A stretch of DNA of 32,100 bases from Bacteroidales bacterium (GTDB lineage: Bacteria; Bacteroidota; Bacteroidia; Bacteroidales; UBA932). Under the pieces are notes generated by a model that was not told where the DNA came from, ran no database searches, and saw only the letters and a list, made by a program, of their open reading frames with translations. Shown piece by piece: positions 1 to 9,012 of this stretch. The position numbers and the translations under genes were made by a program. Positions within the stretch are counted from its first letter, which is position 1, and every line of letters starts with the position of its first letter. Location: contig JAKSJN010000022.1 of assembly GCA_024402135.1 (NCBI GenBank), forward strand, positions 1 to 32,100. Reading direction: 5' to 3'.

Positions 1-1014
1 CAATAAAAGAACACCATGACTCCATATTGAAATCATGGTGCAAATCTAAAAGAGGAATCCGAGCAGCTGGATCTCGGTGTCGATGCGCATTTCTTCCGCA
101 GCCGTCTTTCAATGACTGCCGACTTTTATTCGAAACTGAACCGTAACCTCCTGGTATCGGTGACACCGTCTTATACCACCGGTCAGTCATCGGTATTTAT
201 GAATGCCGGTTCTGTAAGAAACCGAGGTGTCGAATTTGAAGTGAGTTGGAATGATTCCATGGGAGATTTAGTCTATGGCATCGATGCAAATATTGCTAGC
301 AATAAGAATCTGGTCACGGATCTTGCCAATTCGATTACACGTATAAGAGGCGCATCGGTCGATAAAGGTCATGATTGCACCTACTTCCAGAAAGGCTATC
401 CTATCTGGTACATGTATGGCTATGTCTTTGACGGAGTTGATCCTGATACGGGCAACGGTATCTATAGAGACATCGATGGCGATGGAGTTCTCACGACATC
501 GGACATGACTATGATCGGATGTGCCCAGCCTGATTTCACTTATGGTATTTCATTGATGGCAGAGTATAAAGGCTTTGATTTCATCCTGTCGGGAAATGGT
601 ACCCAGGGTAACGATATCTGGTTCGCTGGAATACGTACCAATCATATGAAGAATCTTCCGGTCATTTTTTATGATCGGGCATGGAAGCGCCCCGGCGATA
701 TAACCGGATATCCGAGAATCAGCCAGGTCATCACTTCAAGCTACCTACGTTCGTCTGCATGCGTATATGACGGATCATATTTCAGGATTAATCAGCTGCA
801 GATCGGATATTCACTGCCAGACGGAATCATATCCAAGTCTGGTCTGGATAAAGTCAGGTTGTTCCTGTCTATGGATGACTACTTCACATTCTCGAGATAT
901 ATAGGTTTCGATCCGGTTACGGCAGGAGATGATGCCAGTTCAGGAAACGGAATTGACAGAGGCTCCTATCCGATACCTCGCAAGTTGACATTTGGAGTCA
1001 ATATCACTCTTTAA
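1..1014 (+). CDS. SusC-like TonB-dependent outer-membrane receptor, C-terminal part (5' end outside window, apparent frameshift)
   Basis: C-terminal third of a SusC/RagA outer-membrane beta-barrel receptor, the channel that works with a SusD lipoprotein to import bound ligands using TonB energy. The barrel segment reads from a conserved NLKEESEQLDLGVD block at about 43-84, through NAGSVRNRGVEFE, to the terminal strand LTFGVNITL, and aligns by eye with the second SusC at 5917-9006. The first ATG (112) lies inside the barrel, so it is not a true start. This frame has a TGA at 28-30. Bases 3-26 in another frame read IKEHHDSI, which resembles the DDTIVFG segment just before this block in the second SusC. 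A small indel near 27-30 is therefore likely, making the gene frameshifted or the read erroneous. The SusD gene follows after 5 bp. Confidence 0.85.
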
Positions 1015-1019
1015 TTATT

Positions 1020-2750
1020 ATGAACAGGGTATTCAGATCATTCATAGCCATCTTTACCTTCCTGGTCCTCGTGTCATGCAACGAGGGCCGCTTGGATATC
1101 CCTCAGAAAGGAGTGTATGCAGAGGAGGAGTTTTACAAGACGGACGAAGACTGTGAGCAGGCTGTTGCGGCGATCTATTCGGATATCAGGTCTGCGTTCC
1201 TGTACTATCACTTCTGTATCACCGAACTGCCGGGGGATGACTGCTATAAAGGTGCATCCGGATACAAACTTGATGACTGTCATACATTGATGCTCTCGTT
1301 GTTCGACGAGAATCATGATTATATCAGACACGAGTTCCAGAAGCTATATTCGATAGTGTACAGGTGCAACCTGGTAATCGACCATTTCAAGGATGATGAT
1401 TCACCGGTAAAGAAACAGGGCGTTGCCGAGGCTTTGACGCTTCGAAGCTGGGCATATATCTATCTGATCCAGATTTGGGGACATCCTCCTATCGTGGATC
1501 ATGTGTTGCGTACAAGCGACGAATTCCAGCAGCCGAATGCTTTCAGGAGGACTCTTTGGGATTTTGTCATAAATTCTCTTGATGAGGCAATTGAATCCAA
1601 TGCGATGCAGAGCAAGAAAGGTGTTCATGACAAAACTGCCGTTCGTGCTACAAGAGAGTTCGCGATGGCACTCAAAGGCAAGGCTCAGGTCATTGCTGGT
1701 GACTATGCCCAGGCCAAGGAGACTCTCCGCAAGGTCATTGATTCCGGCAAATACGAGCTCATACCATCCGAAGACCTGTCAAGACTGTTTTTCTCCTCGG
1801 AGGGTAATCATAACTGCGAGAGCATCTTCGAGACTAATATCGGTATGAACAAATCAAATTACAAGAAAGTGTCGTCTTATGATAACTGGTATTCATACTG
1901 CGCACTGCGTGTCGATAAACTGCCGATTATGCCGAAATCCTATCTCAGCAGATACATTGACGGCTGGCAGTATTTCCAGCCGACAGAACCTTTCCTCAGG
2001 GACATTATAGCCAACGAGGGAACCCAGTCATACAGATTCAAGGCGTGGTTCTATACATATGAAGACATGCAGGAACTTGGTCTGGGCAGCTTGAATGCGC
2101 ACAGGTCGGAAAAGACGCAGCAGTTGCTGGACAGTTTTCCGGCAGACGAGCCGAACCCTGACCTTGAGTCGAATACCACAATGGATCATACAGGCGAGAT
2201 GATGGGCATATGGCACAGGAAGTTCCTGATGGGGCCCGATGAACCGTTCAACGGGGATGCTAATTGTGATGGTGTCGACAGGCGCTATTTCCGTTACGCG
2301 GAAGTTCTTCTTCTCTATGCAGAGGCATGCGCTCAGCTGGGGGAGACTGGCGGAGACGGTCTTAATGCGCTGAACGAAGTCGCCTCCAGGGCCGGTGCTC
2401 CAACCTACGATATCCTTACACTGGACAATGTCAAGAAAGAAAAGCGCTATGAGATGTGGGGAGAGGGCACGAGATTCTTTGACCTTGTAAGATGGGGCGA
2501 TGCTGCATCGGTCCTTTCGGAACATTGGAACAGACTGCCGGTATTCTATGGCTACAAGGAGGGAAAGTCAAAGGAAGATATCAGTCCTGACGGACGAAAC
2601 ATCTTTGACGTGTACGAGATTCGCATGTTTGACCTTGAGAAGTTTACCAATACATCGTATTCTTTCCAGGTCGGTAAACATGAGTACATGCCATATCCTG
2701 CCAGCGAGCTGGCAAACAATCCTCTCTTGAGGCAGAATGTCGGGTGGTAG
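1020..2750 (+). CDS. SusD/RagB-like outer-membrane lipoprotein
   Basis: Surface lipoprotein that caps a SusC barrel and binds ligand. A signal peptide ends in a lipobox (LVSC, lipidated Cys20), followed by the SusD-type start LDIPQKGVYAEEEFYKTD. TPR-like helices follow in the N-terminal half, and the C-terminal RagB/SusD signature EGTRFFDLVRWGD lies near residue 485. The length of 576 aa is normal for the family. It starts 5 bp after the SusC stop, so the two are translationally close, and it is a paralog of the SusD at 9013-10749, sharing LDIPQKGV and the FFDLVRWGDA block. The ligand cannot be read from sequence. The ECF sigma gene follows 36 bp later, which suggests one transcript. Confidence 0.95.
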   Translation: MNRVFRSFIAIFTFLVLVSCNEGRLDIPQKGVYAEEEFYKTDEDCEQAVAAIYSDIRSAFLYYHFCITELPGDDCYKGASGYKLDDCHTLMLSLFDENHDYIRHEFQKLYSIVYRCNLVIDHFKDDDSPVKKQGVAEALTLRSWAYIYLIQIWGHPPIVDHVLRTSDEFQQPNAFRRTLWDFVINSLDEAIESNAMQSKKGVHDKTAVRATREFAMALKGKAQVIAGDYAQAKETLRKVIDSGKYELIPSEDLSRLFFSSEGNHNCESIFETNIGMNKSNYKKVSSYDNWYSYCALRVDKLPIMPKSYLSRYIDGWQYFQPTEPFLRDIIANEGTQSYRFKAWFYTYEDMQELGLGSLNAHRSEKTQQLLDSFPADEPNPDLESNTTMDHTGEMMGIWHRKFLMGPDEPFNGDANCDGVDRRYFRYAEVLLLYAEACAQLGETGGDGLNALNEVASRAGAPTYDILTLDNVKKEKRYEMWGEGTRFFDLVRWGDAASVLSEHWNRLPVFYGYKEGKSKEDISPDGRNIFDVYEIRMFDLEKFTNTSYSFQVGKHEYMPYPASELANNPLLRQNVGW

Positions 2751-2786
2751 GCCATTGATGACTATATTCAGGAAACAGTATTTGAC

Positions 2787-3347
2787 ATGAAGATAGATTC
2801 AAAGGATTTCAACAAGATGTTCTCGGAGTACCGTCCAAGGTTCATCCGATTTGCAGAATCGTATCTGAAAGACAGTTTCCTAGCTGAGGATATCTATGTC
2901 GATTCCATGATGACTTTCTGGCAGAACAGGGATTCGCTTCCGCAGGATGTCAATGCGCCTGCCTATGTACTTCGTGTCCTCAAGAACAAATGCATTGATC
3001 ATCTCCGCAGGAACCGTCTCAATGAATCATATTGTGATCAGCTTGGAAAGGCGGGGGTGTGGGACCTTGATTTCCGCATCTCCTGTCTCGAGAAGTTTGT
3101 TCCCGAGGACGTCTTCAGGCATGAAATAGAAGGTGTTGTAAGCCAAGCCTTGTCCGATATGTCTGCTGATACAAGAAAAGTCTTTGTACTCAGCAGGAGG
3201 GAAGGGAAGAGCGTCAAGGAGATCGCGGCCATCATGGGACTGACTGAAAAAGGTGTCGAATATCATATAACAAAAGTCACAAAGGTTCTTCGAGTCAGGC
3301 TCAAGGACTATGTGTCGATTGCGATACTGATTTTTTTGTTGTCATAA
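2787..3347 (+). CDS. ECF-type RNA polymerase sigma-70 factor
   Basis: Small (186 aa) sigma factor with only the two ECF domains. Region 2 covers about residues 10-75 (AEDIYVDSMMTFWQNRD, then YVLRVLKNKCIDHLRR). Region 4 covers about residues 125-172 with a helix-turn-helix (GKSVKEIAAIMGLTEKGVEY). It ends in a hydrophobic tail (VSIAILIFLLS). It would direct RNA polymerase to a specific set of promoters when released by its anti-sigma factor, here almost certainly the FecR protein encoded 50 bp downstream. Such pairs in Bacteroidales usually control nearby SusCD genes. The start at 2787 keeps the full region 2 and lies 36 bp after SusD. Confidence 0.93.
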   Translation: MKIDSKDFNKMFSEYRPRFIRFAESYLKDSFLAEDIYVDSMMTFWQNRDSLPQDVNAPAYVLRVLKNKCIDHLRRNRLNESYCDQLGKAGVWDLDFRISCLEKFVPEDVFRHEIEGVVSQALSDMSADTRKVFVLSRREGKSVKEIAAIMGLTEKGVEYHITKVTKVLRVRLKDYVSIAILIFLLS

Positions 3348-3397
3348 ACTGATTATTCAACTAGGGAAAGCAAATACTCATTCGTTATTATTATAGT

Positions 3398-4345
3398 ATG
3401 GAAATTAAAAGAGACCAATTTTTCCTTTTCTTCAAAGGCGAACTTAGCCCGGAACAGAATGCCGAGATCATGGCATGGGCTGACGAGTCGGAAGAAAACT
3501 ATGCCATGCTCCAGGAGGAGAGAATGATCTTCGACATGGTCAACCTCGCCTCTGATGCAGAGCCGGCAGCACCTTCCGTGAGGAAGCTGCATTTCTCTTG
3601 GAAGGCTGCAGCGATTGCGGCCTGCTTTGTGGCATTATTGTCCACTGGACTGTTCCTCAGCCGTACTGCATCTCCTAAGGTGGACATTATGGCCGAGACC
3701 TGTGTGACAGCACCATCGGGAACCCGAAGCCAGGTTACACTCCCGGACGGAACTCAGGTATGGCTCAACTCCGGTTCGACCATGAGATACTCCGCCTTTC
3801 CAGAAGGAAAGGGAAAGAGGGAGGTCATCCTTGATGGTCAGGCAAAGTTTGATGTGGCCAAGGATGCCGATCATCCTTTCGTGGTCCACACCTATCTCGC
3901 CGACATCGAAGTTCTGGGAACAAGTTTCGATGTTATTGCCGACAGAGAAAGGAACAGATTTGAAACTGCACTGTTCACAGGCAAGGTAAGTATCACACAG
4001 CCAGGTGTAAACGGCAACCATTACGAATTGGCACCTTCCCAGAAGATGACCCTTGCCGGATCGGAACTGAAGCTTGGGCAGATCGAGGACTACGACATCT
4101 ACAGCTGGGTCGACGGTCTTTACTGTTTCACTGACAAACCGTTCTCCCAGGTGCTGTCCGACATGGAGAACTACTTCGACATCAAAGTTGTGTGTGAAGT
4201 GGATCAGAAGGAACAGGATGCAAGACTGACAGGAAAGTTCCGACTGAGTGATGGACTGGATTATGCCCTGAGGCTGTTTCAGCTGAGTACCGGCCTCCAA
4301 TATTCGTACGACTCCAATAATGCAGTCGTGACAATTACAAGATAA
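3398..4345 (+). CDS. FecR-family anti-sigma factor with DUF4974 domain
   Basis: Inner-membrane anti-sigma factor of 315 aa. An N-terminal cytosolic segment of about 65 residues would hold the sigma factor. One membrane helix lies at about residues 70-88. A periplasmic FecR domain (about 100-195, TAPSGTRSQVTLPDG then LDGQAKFDV) is followed by a DUF4974 domain at the C-terminus (about 235-310, FTDKPFSQVLSDMENYFDI). In this family the periplasmic part receives a signal from the N-terminal STN domain of a TonB receptor. The downstream SusC (5917-9006) has no STN domain, so the partner is more likely the first SusC, whose N-terminus lies outside the window. The pairing is inferred from context. 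Confidence 0.93.
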   Translation: MEIKRDQFFLFFKGELSPEQNAEIMAWADESEENYAMLQEERMIFDMVNLASDAEPAAPSVRKLHFSWKAAAIAACFVALLSTGLFLSRTASPKVDIMAETCVTAPSGTRSQVTLPDGTQVWLNSGSTMRYSAFPEGKGKREVILDGQAKFDVAKDADHPFVVHTYLADIEVLGTSFDVIADRERNRFETALFTGKVSITQPGVNGNHYELAPSQKMTLAGSELKLGQIEDYDIYSWVDGLYCFTDKPFSQVLSDMENYFDIKVVCEVDQKEQDARLTGKFRLSDGLDYALRLFQLSTGLQYSYDSNNAVVTITR

Positions 4346-4374
4346 CCATTCGCAATAATAATAACACTGAGTAT

Positions 4375-5712
4375 ATGAAAAGACTGATAATCACCTCCCT
4401 GGCTCTTGTCCTGGCTTTAGGATTGCATGCCCAGGATGCAAAGAGCCTGATTGCCGAGAATCCCGACAGGGTTGGAAACAACATGCACTCATACGAGTTC
4501 TGCGAGATTCAGGACACTCCGGCTCCAAAGGGTTTCAAGCCGTTCTATATCAACCATTACGGCAGACATGGCTCACGGTATGAACAGAATTCCACCTTTG
4601 CCATTCCATCTCTGGAGGGTTTCCGTGTCCTGGATTCTCTTCACCTTTTGAACGAGGCTGGAAAGGCACTCTATGCAGATGTTGCTGCCATCCAGGAAGC
4701 ACATGTAGGCATGGAAGGATCTCTCAGCCCAAGAGGTGCCCAGGAACATAGAAAGCTGGCAGCCAGGATGGCAAAGCGTTTCCCTTCAGTCTTCAAGAAC
4801 AAGGATCGCCAGGAGGTTGACTGTTTTGCAAGTACCAGCCAGCGCTGCATCATCAGCATGACCAACTTCTCATATGGGCTTAAGGAACAGTATCCGACAC
4901 TTGATTTCAACTTTACCAGTGCAGATAAGTTCATGAAGTACATCAATCCGAGCCTCAGGGTATATGCTCCAGGCAATGAACCGCCACAGCCGGCTCAGCC
5001 AGTCATGCCGGCAACATTCCCTGCTGTCCGTCGTCCTGCTCCTGTCCAGAAACCGCCATTCGCTTCGACTCCAGGATATGACTTCTCGAGATTTGTGTCC
5101 GGCATAGTCACTGACAAGAACGCCGCTCTTGCTGTTCTTGGCAATCCCGAGCCTTTCGTACATGGTATCTATCACGCCGGCCGCTACTGCCAGCTTCTTG
5201 ATTTCATGGGCATCGAGATCCTCAGAAAGTATTTCACCGTAGATGAACTTGAGTACTTCTGGGCAAGCAACAACGATGACATCTACAGGCAGTGGGGCAA
5301 TTCCAAGGAGAAAGGAGATAATGTGAGATGGGCGGCAAGACCTCTCCTTCAGAATTTCATCGACACCGCAGACAAGGCTCTCCAGGACGGAAGCCACAGA
5401 GCCGCAGACCTTCGTTTCGGCCATGATACCGCAGTACTTCCACTGTTCGCCCTCCTCGGACTTGACGACACCCAGGCAAGAAGCCTTCCATACAAGGAGG
5501 CTCATGCATATGGCTGGTATGCCTTCTTCCAGGTTCCTATGGCAACCAACTGCCAGATGATCTATTACAAGAACAAGAAGGGAGAGATCCTTACAAAGAT
5601 TCTCTATAACGAGAAAGAGGTGACCCTTCCTGGTCTTAAGACCGATATGGCCCCATACTACCGTTGGGATGACCTCCGAGCTTATTTCGTGAAGCTCATC
5701 GCCTGGGAGTAG
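4375..5712 (+). CDS. Secreted histidine-type acid phosphatase (MINPP/phytase-like)
   Basis: Histidine acid phosphatase of 445 aa with an N-terminal signal peptide ending near LGLHAQ (residue 20), so periplasmic or exported. The phospho-acceptor motif RHGSR is at residues 64-68 with His65 as the likely nucleophile, and an HD pair, the usual proton-donor motif, is at 350-351 in RFGHDTAVLPL. This branch includes multiple inositol polyphosphate phosphatases and phytases, but the exact substrate is not readable. A proline-rich insert at about residues 202-235 is unusual for the fold and may be a flexible surface loop. The gene starts 29 bp after fecR and appears to be the last gene of that operon, with a hairpin downstream. 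A phosphate-scavenging role alongside SusCD is inference. Confidence 0.88.
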   Translation: MKRLIITSLALVLALGLHAQDAKSLIAENPDRVGNNMHSYEFCEIQDTPAPKGFKPFYINHYGRHGSRYEQNSTFAIPSLEGFRVLDSLHLLNEAGKALYADVAAIQEAHVGMEGSLSPRGAQEHRKLAARMAKRFPSVFKNKDRQEVDCFASTSQRCIISMTNFSYGLKEQYPTLDFNFTSADKFMKYINPSLRVYAPGNEPPQPAQPVMPATFPAVRRPAPVQKPPFASTPGYDFSRFVSGIVTDKNAALAVLGNPEPFVHGIYHAGRYCQLLDFMGIEILRKYFTVDELEYFWASNNDDIYRQWGNSKEKGDNVRWAARPLLQNFIDTADKALQDGSHRAADLRFGHDTAVLPLFALLGLDDTQARSLPYKEAHAYGWYAFFQVPMATNCQMIYYKNKKGEILTKILYNEKEVTLPGLKTDMAPYYRWDDLRAYFVKLIAWE

Positions 5713-5745
5713 AATCCCATTTCAATCAGATATCTTTTTTCTTGA

Positions 5746-5792
5746 CCATGCGGCCCATCTCTACGGGCTGCATGGTGAGAGAATTATTTTTT
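5746..5792 (+). terminator. Hairpin with T-tract downstream of the phosphatase gene
   Basis: An 11-bp stem (CCATGCGGCCC at 5746-5756 with GGGCTGCATGG at 5765-5775, one G-T pair) has an 8-nt loop. A run of six T follows at 5787-5792, about 11 nt after the stem. That gap is longer than in an ideal intrinsic terminator, so function is likely but not certain. It separates the operon ending at 5712 from the second SusC. Confidence 0.55.
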
Positions 5793-5916
5793 CATAACCC
5801 CGTTCTTTCCCATACTGCAGCACACCTTAACGAATTTAATAAGAGCAACCGTATTCTTCCCCGCCAATAGAATAACATACTATTAACACTAAGTTTAACT
5901 AATTCTCTAATCACTT
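5793..5916 (+). other. AT-rich leader of the second SusC gene
   Basis: About 124 bp between the hairpin and the SusC start. No TAnnTTTG element was found here, unlike upstream of many other genes in the window. This would fit use of an alternative sigma factor, such as the ECF sigma encoded at 2787, but no specific ECF box could be recognised. Confidence 0.3.
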
Positions 5917-8900
5917 ATGAGTAGCAAAAAACTCATGGCATTCATCGCGTCTATGTTCATTGCGGTGACTGCGTTTGCTCAGAGAGTCCAGGTTAGCGGA
6001 ACTGTGCTTGACGCATCCGGTCAGCCTGTCATCGGAGCAACTGTTCTTGAAGTGGGAGCTAAGGTTGTCAATGGCGTTGTCACTGACGTTGATGGAAAAT
6101 TCACCATCGGTGTTCCTGCCAACTCGTCTCTCCAGGTCGATTGCATCGGTTATGTGACCCAGACTGTCAAGGCCGCCAACGGTGTCGTTGTCATTCTCCA
6201 GGAAGACGCTGAACTTCTCGAGGAGACCGTAGTTGTGGGTTATGGTGTCCAGAGAAAGAGCGATCTTACCGGATCTGTGGCTTCTGTCAAGGCGGAGGAT
6301 CTTACTTCCCGTTCCGTAAGCGATGCTGCTTCTGCGCTTCAGGGAAAGGCCGCCGGTGTCCAGATTCTGAGCGCTTCAGGTGCTCCTGGCCAGAGCCAGT
6401 CTATCCGAGTACGTGGTATTTCATCCAACAGCAGTTCCGGTCTTGGTCCGCTTCTTATCGTCGATGGTTTGAAGGTGGACAACATCCAGTACCTCGATCC
6501 TGATATGATCGAGTCCATGGAGGTCCTCAAGGACGCCGCTTCTGCTGCAATCTATGGTGCACAGGCCGGTAACGGTGTCATCCTCATCACCACCAAGAGC
6601 GGTGCAAAGTCTAAGGATGGTACCATCTTCTACAATATGAAATACACTGTCACCAGTCTTGGACGTTATGCGCAGGTCATGAAGGCTGAGGATTATATCA
6701 ATTTCCAGCATCAGACCGGCAACCTCGGAACCAGAGAAGAAATCATCGAGAATGGCACCTGGGACGGTGTTACCGATACCAACTGGGCTGACGTGCTGTA
6801 TGGCAAGGGTATCACCCAGAACCACACACTGGGCTTCCAGGGCGGAAACGACCGCGGAAACTACTATCTTTCACTCAACTGGAACGACCAGAACGGTATG
6901 GCCCGTGGAGACAAGGATACCTACAAGCGTCTTACCGCACAGCTGAATGCCGACTACAAGATCAAGAAGTGGTTGACTGTCGGCACAAATACTTCTATCG
7001 AGAGAAATGAAAAGCAGAACCTTAGTGAAGGTTCCGAGTATTCAGGTTCAACTCTTCTCGGTACAGTCGTGCTTGACCCTCTTACCCCTGAGTATTTCAA
7101 GTCATTCGATGAACTTACCTCAGGAATGCAGAGAGCCATCCTGGCAGGTCAGCAGAAGGTCTACAGCCCTGCAGACCATCCTGACTGGTGGTATTCTACC
7201 TCAAAGATCAAGGAAGGTGATGCGATCAACCCTCTCATCGGAGTCATGAGAAACAACAGTAAGAGTGAGGGATGGAACATAAGAGGTACTGTCTTTGGAA
7301 ACCTGACTCCTGTCAAGAATCTTGTATTGACATCTCGTCTTGGATTCCGTATCGGCCAGAGCTACAGCAGCAATTTCAATGAGCCTTACTATGTGAACGA
7401 CAAGAACCACAGTGAGACATATTCGATCTCGGCCAGCTCAAGCCAGAACTACTACTATCAGTGGGAAAACTTTGCAAACTATACCGCAAAGATCGCCAGG
7501 AAGCATGATATCAGCGTGATGGGTGGTATGTCGTACACCTTCTCTGACAGCCGAGGCGTTAACGCCGGCCTTACCGGTACCGACCCTCTGAAGGGCTATG
7601 CAGAGAACTTCCTCTATATCTCACAGGACAATGGTTCAGGTATCAAGACCATCGGTGGCGGTACTCCAAGCCAGTCTTCACAGATTTCCTACTACGGTCG
7701 TCTTACCTATTCATACGACAACCGTTACAGTCTCCAGACCAACTTCCGTGCAGATGCATTCGACTCATCGAAGCTCTCGAAGACCAACCGCTGGGGCTAT
7801 TTCCCTTCAATTTCTGCAGGTTGGACAATCAGCAATGAGTCTTTCATCAAGGATAATATCGACAAGAACATCCTGAGCTTCCTCAAGATCCGCGCATCAT
7901 GGGGCCGCAACGGTAATATCGCGGTTCTTTCCGGTTATCCATACTCGACTTCTATTTCGTACAACAGCGAGAAGTATCAGTGGGATCCAGCTGATGACAC
8001 CATCGTATTCGGTTCAGTTCCTAGTGGTCTTGCCAATCCGAAGCTCAAGTGGGAGACATCCGAGCAGACCGACTTCGGTCTTGATATGAGATTGTTCAAC
8101 AACAGACTCTCATTCAGTGCTGACTGGTTCAACAAGGATACCAAGGACCTTCTTGTCAAGATCGCTCCTGTAGCGGAGGTCGGTATCAGCAGCACCACCG
8201 TCAACGCCGGATCAGTAAACAACAATGGTCTTGAGTTTGAGGCAGGATGGAAGGACAGTATCGGTGATCTGGGATACAGCATCAACGGTAACTTCTCTAC
8301 TCTCAACAACAAGGTTACTTATCTTGAGCCTTCTGTAGGACGTATCCAGGGCTCACATTTCTCAGACCACAAGCTTTACACCTACTTTGAGGAAGGCTAT
8401 CCAATCTGGTATCTCCGTGGTTACAAGTACATGGGTATGAATGACGAAGGAAATGCTCTTTACGAATCAAGCACAGGCGAACTGATCGAGAATCCTACTG
8501 ACAGTGACCTGACATTTATCGGCAGCGCTCTTCCTTCATTCACCTATGGTCTTACCCTCCACCTTGATTACAAAGACTTTGACCTCACCGTGTTCGGACA
8601 GGGTGCAGGTGGCAACACACTCGTTCCATGTATCTACCGTCCTCAGCATTCACAGATCAATGGTCTGAAGTACTTCCTTGACGAAGCTGGAAAGTCAATA
8701 CCGGAGGTCGGCAAGATGTACAACAGCGTTACGTTCTGGAGTTCATCAGCAACATGCTTCAAGGGTGACTACTTCAAGATCAAGCAGATCCAGATCGGCT
8801 ATACCATGCCTCGTGCGTGGACAAAGAAGGTTCTTATCAACACCCTTCGCGCTTATGTATCGTTTGATGACTATTTCCTTTTCACCAAGTATCCTGGCTT

Positions 8901-9006
8901 CGATCCTGAGACTGCATCAACCGGATCAAGCACTGGCAACGGTCTTGACAAGGGAACGTACCCTAATTCAAAGAAACTTCTCTTCGGTATCAATGTGTCA
9001 TTCTAA
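5917..9006 (+). CDS. SusC/RagA-like TonB-linked outer-membrane receptor
   Basis: Complete SusC receptor of 1029 aa. A signal peptide ends at about residue 22 (VTAFAQ). A carboxypeptidase-regulatory-like domain follows (VSGTVLDASGQPVIGATV to about residue 95), then a TonB-box-like segment (EETVVVGYGVQRK, residues 102-114), a plug domain (GVQILSASGAPGQSQSIRVRG and the DVIESMEVLKDAASAAIYG-type block) and a C-terminal barrel ending LLFGINVSF. No STN signalling domain lies between the signal peptide and the regulatory domain, so it should not signal directly to FecR. Its SusD partner starts 6 bp downstream. It is a paralog of the SusC fragment at 1-1014. Codon use looks strongly biased, as in well-expressed genes; this is an impression, not a calculation. 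Confidence 0.96.
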   Translation: MSSKKLMAFIASMFIAVTAFAQRVQVSGTVLDASGQPVIGATVLEVGAKVVNGVVTDVDGKFTIGVPANSSLQVDCIGYVTQTVKAANGVVVILQEDAELLEETVVVGYGVQRKSDLTGSVASVKAEDLTSRSVSDAASALQGKAAGVQILSASGAPGQSQSIRVRGISSNSSSGLGPLLIVDGLKVDNIQYLDPDMIESMEVLKDAASAAIYGAQAGNGVILITTKSGAKSKDGTIFYNMKYTVTSLGRYAQVMKAEDYINFQHQTGNLGTREEIIENGTWDGVTDTNWADVLYGKGITQNHTLGFQGGNDRGNYYLSLNWNDQNGMARGDKDTYKRLTAQLNADYKIKKWLTVGTNTSIERNEKQNLSEGSEYSGSTLLGTVVLDPLTPEYFKSFDELTSGMQRAILAGQQKVYSPADHPDWWYSTSKIKEGDAINPLIGVMRNNSKSEGWNIRGTVFGNLTPVKNLVLTSRLGFRIGQSYSSNFNEPYYVNDKNHSETYSISASSSQNYYYQWENFANYTAKIARKHDISVMGGMSYTFSDSRGVNAGLTGTDPLKGYAENFLYISQDNGSGIKTIGGGTPSQSSQISYYGRLTYSYDNRYSLQTNFRADAFDSSKLSKTNRWGYFPSISAGWTISNESFIKDNIDKNILSFLKIRASWGRNGNIAVLSGYPYSTSISYNSEKYQWDPADDTIVFGSVPSGLANPKLKWETSEQTDFGLDMRLFNNRLSFSADWFNKDTKDLLVKIAPVAEVGISSTTVNAGSVNNNGLEFEAGWKDSIGDLGYSINGNFSTLNNKVTYLEPSVGRIQGSHFSDHKLYTYFEEGYPIWYLRGYKYMGMNDEGNALYESSTGELIENPTDSDLTFIGSALPSFTYGLTLHLDYKDFDLTVFGQGAGGNTLVPCIYRPQHSQINGLKYFLDEAGKSIPEVGKMYNSVTFWSSSATCFKGDYFKIKQIQIGYTMPRAWTKKVLINTLRAYVSFDDYFLFTKYPGFDPETASTGSSTGNGLDKGTYPNSKKLLFGINVSF

Positions 9007-9012
9007 TTCGAT

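Noticed and set aside
3635-4300. Long antisense ORF (221 codons) opposite fecR
   Set aside because: It is a shadow of a well-supported gene, with no recognisable domain, no promoter and cysteine/histidine-rich composition typical of antisense reading.
4870-5505. Antisense ORF (211 codons) opposite the phosphatase gene
   Set aside because: The sense strand carries the RHG and HD motifs, while the antisense product resembles no family.
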